Assembly (NCBI GenBank): GCA_017470505.1 | Contig: JAFUYO010000029.1 | Span: forward strand, 1 to 34,866 | Length of the DNA stretch: 34,866 bases | Origin: Butyrivibrio sp. | Lineage (GTDB): Bacteria; Bacillota; Clostridia; Lachnospirales; Lachnospiraceae | Direction of reading: 5' to 3' | Shown: positions 31,161 to 34,866 of the stretch, one piece after another | Numbering within the stretch: the first letter of the stretch is position 1 | How the letters are laid out: the number at the start of each line of letters is the position of its first letter | Program-made: the position numbers and the translations under genes | The notes under the pieces: model-generated | What the model was told of the DNA's origin: nothing | Seen by the model: only the letters and a program-made list of their open reading frames with translations | The model's database searches: none

Positions 31161-33647
31161 TCATGCAGTATAGGCGACTCCGTTGATATATAATGTATAT
31201 CCATTTAAGTTGATGGAGCTAAGGTCCCCGTTCAGGGCATCGATGTAGGTGTCTCCTGTCAGAGTCCATGTAGATCCTGAATCGATAGTGACAGTTACAC
31301 TTCCTGCTGCACCCGTGGGATTGATGGCTCCGGAGTAGCTCGAATTGTCGGATATATTGAGTGTAAGGCTTGATACGCTGTCTACAAGTATATTCCCTGC
31401 TGCTGTCTGCTCTGATAAATTGATTGTCGCATTACCTCCGTTAGAGCCGGAAGTTCCCCAACTGTCAGCCGAGAGATCAGCCAGTACGTCACTGTCGCTT
31501 GCGTAGTTTAAAGATACGCCGGTCAGATTGATGGTCGTGGTCACGTTGGTTACATGGAACATGGACCCCGTGATTGCCGTAAGGCTTCCGCCGGACATGG
31601 TAAATTCTGACTCTCCTTCAGATGCGTCTCCCGACATTGACTGGTAGATCAGAACATTGGTTGCGGTGGTGGACTGACCGTTCAGGGTGGCATTATTCCC
31701 GGTGAGATCTGAATCGGTGATTGTAACGGAATTGCCTCCTTCTATAACTACAGCCTCAGAATTTGCTGCTGACAGGGTGCTGCCTGAGACAGTGATGTCC
31801 GCTGTTGAATAGATTGCGGGTGAGCCTGTACCCGAGGTTGTGCCGGTAGTGTTACTTGCTGTGACTGTTCCGCCTCCGCGGTCTGTACGTATTGCCGCTG
31901 AGGAGTTGCCGGAGGTCTCAATGGTTACATTATCAGCGACAAGGGTTGCTCCGCCCGTAGTCATAAGTCCGCCTGAGTTGTCGCCAGTGGTAGTAATGTA
32001 TGAGTCCGTGATCGTGACTGTTGTTCCGCTGCCGTAGCTGAACACGCCGTTTGCATGCTTGCCGTCTGTTGTAACTGTCACAGCACTCAGAGTGAGATCG
32101 GCGCCGTTATCTGCCAGAATCCCGGCATTTGTGCCGTAGAAATCGGCGCTTTCTCCGTCGCTGTCACCGGTCTTGCTGACTGTTATGCCTGACAGAGATA
32201 CCGTTGATGCGTCAACCAGGATTGCATTTTCATCATCTGAGCTTGAACTAAATTCTGTTGTTCCGTCTCCATCTATATCCTCTGTAGCGGTGTAAACGGC
32301 ATTATAGCTCTCCGGCGCATCCTGGCCGCCCATCTCGCCGTTCATCCCACCGGGGGCGCCAGGCATTTCGCCATTCATTCCACCGGGGGCACTGCCCGTT
32401 TCGCCGTTCATCTCACCTGGAGCGCCGTTCGTACTGCCGGGCATACCGGGCATCTCACCGTTCATGTTAACCGGCATGCTGTCATTTGTGCTGCCAGTGC
32501 TATCGCCGGGGGCACTCTCTCCACCAGACGATGTCGTTTCACCTGAGCCGGAATCATCATTTATATGGAACAAGTCCTTAAACCAGTTGCCAATCCGGTC
32601 AAACTTATCGCGTATGGAGGAACCTATCTGTTCGAAAAGACCTCTATTCTCAGAAAACTCATCCGATTCAGGGGTGTCGCCATCAGTAAAGTTACCGGGC
32701 TGCTGGCCGTTCATCTCCGGAGGGGCCGGCCTCTCGCTGTCATCGCCATTCATTTCAGGCTGTGTCTGCCCTTCGCCGGTTTCGCTACTCTCACCATTCA
32801 TCCCGGGTTGGCCCTGCCGAGGGTCATTTGCAGCGCCCATTTCGGGAGGAGCCTGCTCATCGCCCATCTCACCATTCATCCCGGGACCTGTCTGTGTTCT
32901 TTCAGAAGCGCCACTCATTCCGGGAGGAGTCGGGCGCTCGCTATTCTCACCATTCATACCGGTCTGTGTCCGCATGTCGCTGTTATCGCCGCCCGTTTGC
33001 GAAGCGGGTGTCTGATACCTGAGATCCTGTACGCTCACCTGAGTAAGAGTGTTCTGATCTGTATTCTGTCCCGGCAACTGGGGAGGAGTCTGCTGATTCC
33101 CGCTCTGTTGCTGCATCTGAGGAGGGGCCTGTTGCTCTGCGCTTTGCTGATCCCGGCCCTGCTGATTTCCGCTCTGCTGTGCCATCTGAGGAGGGGTCTG
33201 CTGATTCTGGCTCTGCTGTGATATCTGAACAGGAGTCTGCTGCTCCTGACTCTGCTGATTTCCACTTTGCTCAGGCAACTGAGGAGGAGTCTGCTGATCT
33301 GTACTCTGCTGATTCTGGCTCTGCTGTGCCATCTGGGGAGGAGTCTGTTGATTTCCGTTCTGCTCGGGCATCTGAGGAGGAGCCTGCTGATCTGTACTCT
33401 GTTCGGACATCTGAGGAGGAGCCTGTTGCTCTCCGCCCTGGTCATTCATTTCAGGCATTTCAGGTGGCGCCTGCCTGTCGGAGTCGTCGTTTCCGGATTC
33501 GGAGACAATCTGACTCTCTCCACCGGGACCTCCCGGGCCTCCCATGCCGCCGGGACCTCCCGGCCCACCTGACGCAGCTGACGAAAATGCCGAGCTGCTC
33601 ACCATTATTGCTACAAGTCCTGCTGTCAATAGTTTTTTGTTTATCAT
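31161..33647 (-). CDS. Large secreted Gln/Pro-repeat and beta-helix surface protein
   Basis: An 828-residue exported protein. Signal peptide ~1-26; a GGPGGPGGMGG stretch; Gln/Pro repeats of the form QQ-x-PPQM (about 50-205); PPEMNG-type repeats (about 225-325); a short amphipathic helical segment (~332-362, FEQIGSSIRDKFDRIGNWFKDLF); a second PG-rich linker (~365-440); then a Ser/Thr/Asp-rich right-handed beta-helix-like domain (~445-740) and a C-terminal module ending GYTLYINGVAYTA. The beta-helix belongs to a family I know as common but functionally uncharacterised in Lachnospiraceae. No sortase motif or transmembrane anchor is visible at the end. AAGGAAGAAGG precedes the ATG. It follows a SigI-like promoter. 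Confidence 0.85.
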   Translation of the reverse strand: MINKKLLTAGLVAIMVSSSAFSSAASGGPGGPGGMGGPGGPGGESQIVSESGNDDSDRQAPPEMPEMNDQGGEQQAPPQMSEQSTDQQAPPQMPEQNGNQQTPPQMAQQSQNQQSTDQQTPPQLPEQSGNQQSQEQQTPVQISQQSQNQQTPPQMAQQSGNQQGRDQQSAEQQAPPQMQQQSGNQQTPPQLPGQNTDQNTLTQVSVQDLRYQTPASQTGGDNSDMRTQTGMNGENSERPTPPGMSGASERTQTGPGMNGEMGDEQAPPEMGAANDPRQGQPGMNGESSETGEGQTQPEMNGDDSERPAPPEMNGQQPGNFTDGDTPESDEFSENRGLFEQIGSSIRDKFDRIGNWFKDLFHINDDSGSGETTSSGGESAPGDSTGSTNDSMPVNMNGEMPGMPGSTNGAPGEMNGETGSAPGGMNGEMPGAPGGMNGEMGGQDAPESYNAVYTATEDIDGDGTTEFSSSSDDENAILVDASTVSLSGITVSKTGDSDGESADFYGTNAGILADNGADLTLSAVTVTTDGKHANGVFSYGSGTTVTITDSYITTTGDNSGGLMTTGGATLVADNVTIETSGNSSAAIRTDRGGGTVTASNTTGTTSGTGSPAIYSTADITVSGSTLSAANSEAVVIEGGNSVTITDSDLTGNNATLNGQSTTATNVLIYQSMSGDASEGESEFTMSGGSLTAITGSMFHVTNVTTTINLTGVSLNYASDSDVLADLSADSWGTSGSNGGNATINLSEQTAAGNILVDSVSSLTLNISDNSSYSGAINPTGAAGSVTVTIDSGSTWTLTGDTYIDALNGDLSSINLNGYTLYINGVAYTA

Positions 33648-34006
33648 ACCTTCTTCCTTTCCGGATATTTGGACGACTCAACGCACAATATCCTGTAGAT
33701 CTGTCTTTTGCTTTTCTGCGAGTTAATACGGATGCACAGAATCAAAAAAGGGGGTATGGAAAAAATAGTTTGAAAAATTTTTTTCTATCCGTCTTAATAA
33801 GGGAAAGCAATCTTGCTGTTTTATGTTAATGAAAATGATCAGCGGCGCTGAGAGATAGTTCCTATGGGAAGCGGCGGAGCAGCATCTGTTCCACTGCAGT
33901 TACTCTATCATTATAATGAGAAGACAATTATTTTTAGGATACTTTTAGGTTGGTTCATCATAATAGACATCGTAAAAAATATTTGATCAAGAGGTGTCAA
34001 TTAATT
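33648..34006. other. Divergent intergenic region
   Basis: The 359 bases between the surface protein gene (leftward) and the small lipoprotein gene (rightward) hold no gene. They contain the SigI-like promoter at 33727-33755 and an A/T-tract (33760-33784, AAAAAATAG then AAATTTTTTT). There is only a weak rightward promoter candidate (CATAAT near 33958-33963, poor -35). Confidence 0.5.
33727..33755 (-). promoter_or_regulatory. Candidate SigI promoter for the surface protein gene
   Basis: On the minus strand ACCCCC (33755-33750) is followed by a T-run and, after 19 bases, CGTA (33730-33727), about 80 bases before the ATG. A C-rich -35 and a CGWA -10 are the elements I recall for SigI promoters in B. 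subtilis and C. thermocellum. No equally good sigma-A promoter is seen. Confidence 0.5.
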
Positions 34007-34570
34007 ATGAAGACAAACATTGTAAAAAAACTATTATCAACTGCGACAGTAGCAGTTTTGTGTTTATCCCTGGCTGCGTGCTCGGGAGCGTCTACAGAAA
34101 GCACTGAGGACGCACAGGAAAGTGCTCAGGAAATGGGCGAGGCGCCTGATGGAGGGCCCGAACAGGGCGAAGCCCCCGATGGTGATAAGCCTGACGGAGA
34201 AAAACCTGACGGAGAAAGGCCTAATGGCGCCCCCGGGGATGGAGCTCCGGGAAATCCTCCTGACGGACAGCCGGGAGGCCCCGGTGGTGAGGGCGGCGGC
34301 TTTGGCGGCGGGAGCAGCAGTGCCGACATCGACTACAAGGGAGCAGAGGAGATAACAAGCGCGGATACCAGGAGCGGCGAGATCACAAATGCCAAGGGCG
34401 AGAGCGTATCTACCGAGGTCGGTAAGGTGGCTGTATCAATCGACAGCACAAGCACCTGGAACCTCACGGCCGATACCTACATCACATCCTTTGACGGCGA
34501 TGCATCGAGCATCATCTCAAACGGACACACCCTCTATGTAAACGGCACAGCCCTTACAGGAACGAAGTAA
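34007..34570 (+). CDS. Small lipoprotein with the C-terminal module of the beta-helix surface protein
   Basis: A 187-residue lipoprotein from ATG 34007 (GAGGTG 10 bases upstream; an upstream in-frame start at 33950 would bury the signal peptide). The signal peptide ends with lipobox LAAC (Cys25). Residues ~35-105 are a low-complexity PDG/GEKP and GGPGGEGGGFGGG linker. The last ~50 residues (STWNLTADTYITSFDGD, then GHTLYVNGTAL) match the end of the 828-residue neighbour (STWTLTGDTYIDALNGD, then GYTLYINGVAY). The beta-helix itself is missing, so this may be a membrane-attached partner or a truncated paralogue. It ends at a strong terminator. Confidence 0.8.
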   Translation: MKTNIVKKLLSTATVAVLCLSLAACSGASTESTEDAQESAQEMGEAPDGGPEQGEAPDGDKPDGEKPDGERPNGAPGDGAPGNPPDGQPGGPGGEGGGFGGGSSSADIDYKGAEEITSADTRSGEITNAKGESVSTEVGKVAVSIDSTSTWNLTADTYITSFDGDASSIISNGHTLYVNGTALTGTK

Positions 34571-34631
34571 ATCTTCTAAGATTTTTGGCTGTGACAACCT
34601 GGTTAATGAAAAACTGAATACGTAAAACTAA

Positions 34632-34677
34632 AGCGGTGCTGACAGACAATGCAGAAAAATGTCGGCACCGCTCTTTT
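34632..34677 (+). terminator. Rho-independent terminator of the small lipoprotein gene
   Basis: AGCGGTGCTGACA (34632-34644) and TGTCGGCACCGCT (34660-34672) form a 13-base stem with one mismatch, followed by CTTTT. Confidence 0.8.
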
Positions 34678-34840
34678 AATGTCCTTCAAAATAAACGATA
34701 TTACGTCTAAAATTTTGTCAAGCATTTTCTTTGAAATTCTGATTTTATAAATTTTTCACTTTGAGCACTAAAATTTAAGAAACCAGTAAACATGCGGGTT
34801 TAGAACGATAACAAGTGGTTGTGTTTATAAAAATTTTATG

Positions 34841-34858
34841 TTTTTTTTTTTTTTTTTT
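34841..34858 (+). repeat. Homopolymer run of 18 T
   Basis: An uninterrupted 18-T tract lies in the AT-rich end of the window (34680-34866), where no gene is seen. Such tracts vary in length by slippage and are also prone to sequencing error. Confidence 0.9.
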
Positions 34859-34866
34859 CTTAATGG

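Noticed and set aside
33035-33829. Long open frames on both strands through the Gln/Pro repeats, Arg- or Leu-rich in translation
   Set aside because: They are shadows of the repetitive codons of the 828-residue gene; they have no ribosome sites or domain-like sequence.

Overview
The window looks like a chromosome segment from a low-GC-phylum anaerobe of the Lachnospiraceae type (Clostridia). This rests on gene content: class II galT, YhaM, MutS2, VanW-domain protein, SigI/RsgI and TrmL. It also rests on AGGAGG-type ribosome binding sites and on a family of Gly/Pro-rich beta-helix surface proteins that I know from gut and rumen Lachnospiraceae. The genus is not resolved. Core genes are visibly GC-richer than the 18.2-27.8 kb block, which is AT-rich.

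Layout. 1-9.2 kb (mostly +): galT behind a structured leader; a convergent membrane-anchored TPR-like gene; a VanW-domain envelope protein; a PurM/HypE-like AIR-synthase homologue; an HtrA-shaped membrane protein that seems to have lost its catalytic triad; YhaM exoribonuclease; and a membrane acyltransferase. 9.3-11.0 kb (-): an Lrp/AsnC regulator and a PLP aminotransferase in one overlapping operon. 11.1-18.2 kb (+): a highly structured leader, mutS2, an OmpR-type response regulator with its histidine kinase, a short upstream ORF that duplicates the start of trmL, trmL, and an RlmD/RumA-type 23S rRNA methyltransferase.

About 18.2-27.8 kb is an integrated mobilizable element. Its left edge appears to lie inside the rumA gene, so the AT-rich element supplies rumA's last ~90 codons. 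It carries a leftward operon (ribbon-helix-helix protein, two tandem EcoRI-family adenine methyltransferases, DUF262-HNH nuclease) that looks like an unusual restriction-modification or defence cassette. It also carries a relaxase, a MobC-like accessory protein, a likely oriT and a primase remnant. Last come an HTH/putative-nuclease pair behind a perfect consensus promoter, a large serine recombinase, and a broken second copy of the putative nuclease gene right after the recombinase.

27.9-34.9 kb is an envelope region: a lipoprotein; a SigI-RsgI sigma/anti-sigma pair whose RsgI tail is Pro/Glu/Gln-rich; an 828-residue secreted Gln/Pro-repeat and beta-helix protein preceded by a SigI-like promoter (ACCCCC and CGTA); and a divergent small lipoprotein that shares only the C-terminal module of the beta-helix protein. 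A plausible reading is that SigI-RsgI senses a wall or surface cue and drives the surface protein.

The best candidates for something undescribed are the two-methyltransferase/DUF262-HNH cassette with its four spaced palindromes, the predicted pseudoknot leader before mutS2, the catalytically dead HtrA, and the SigI-surface-protein circuit.
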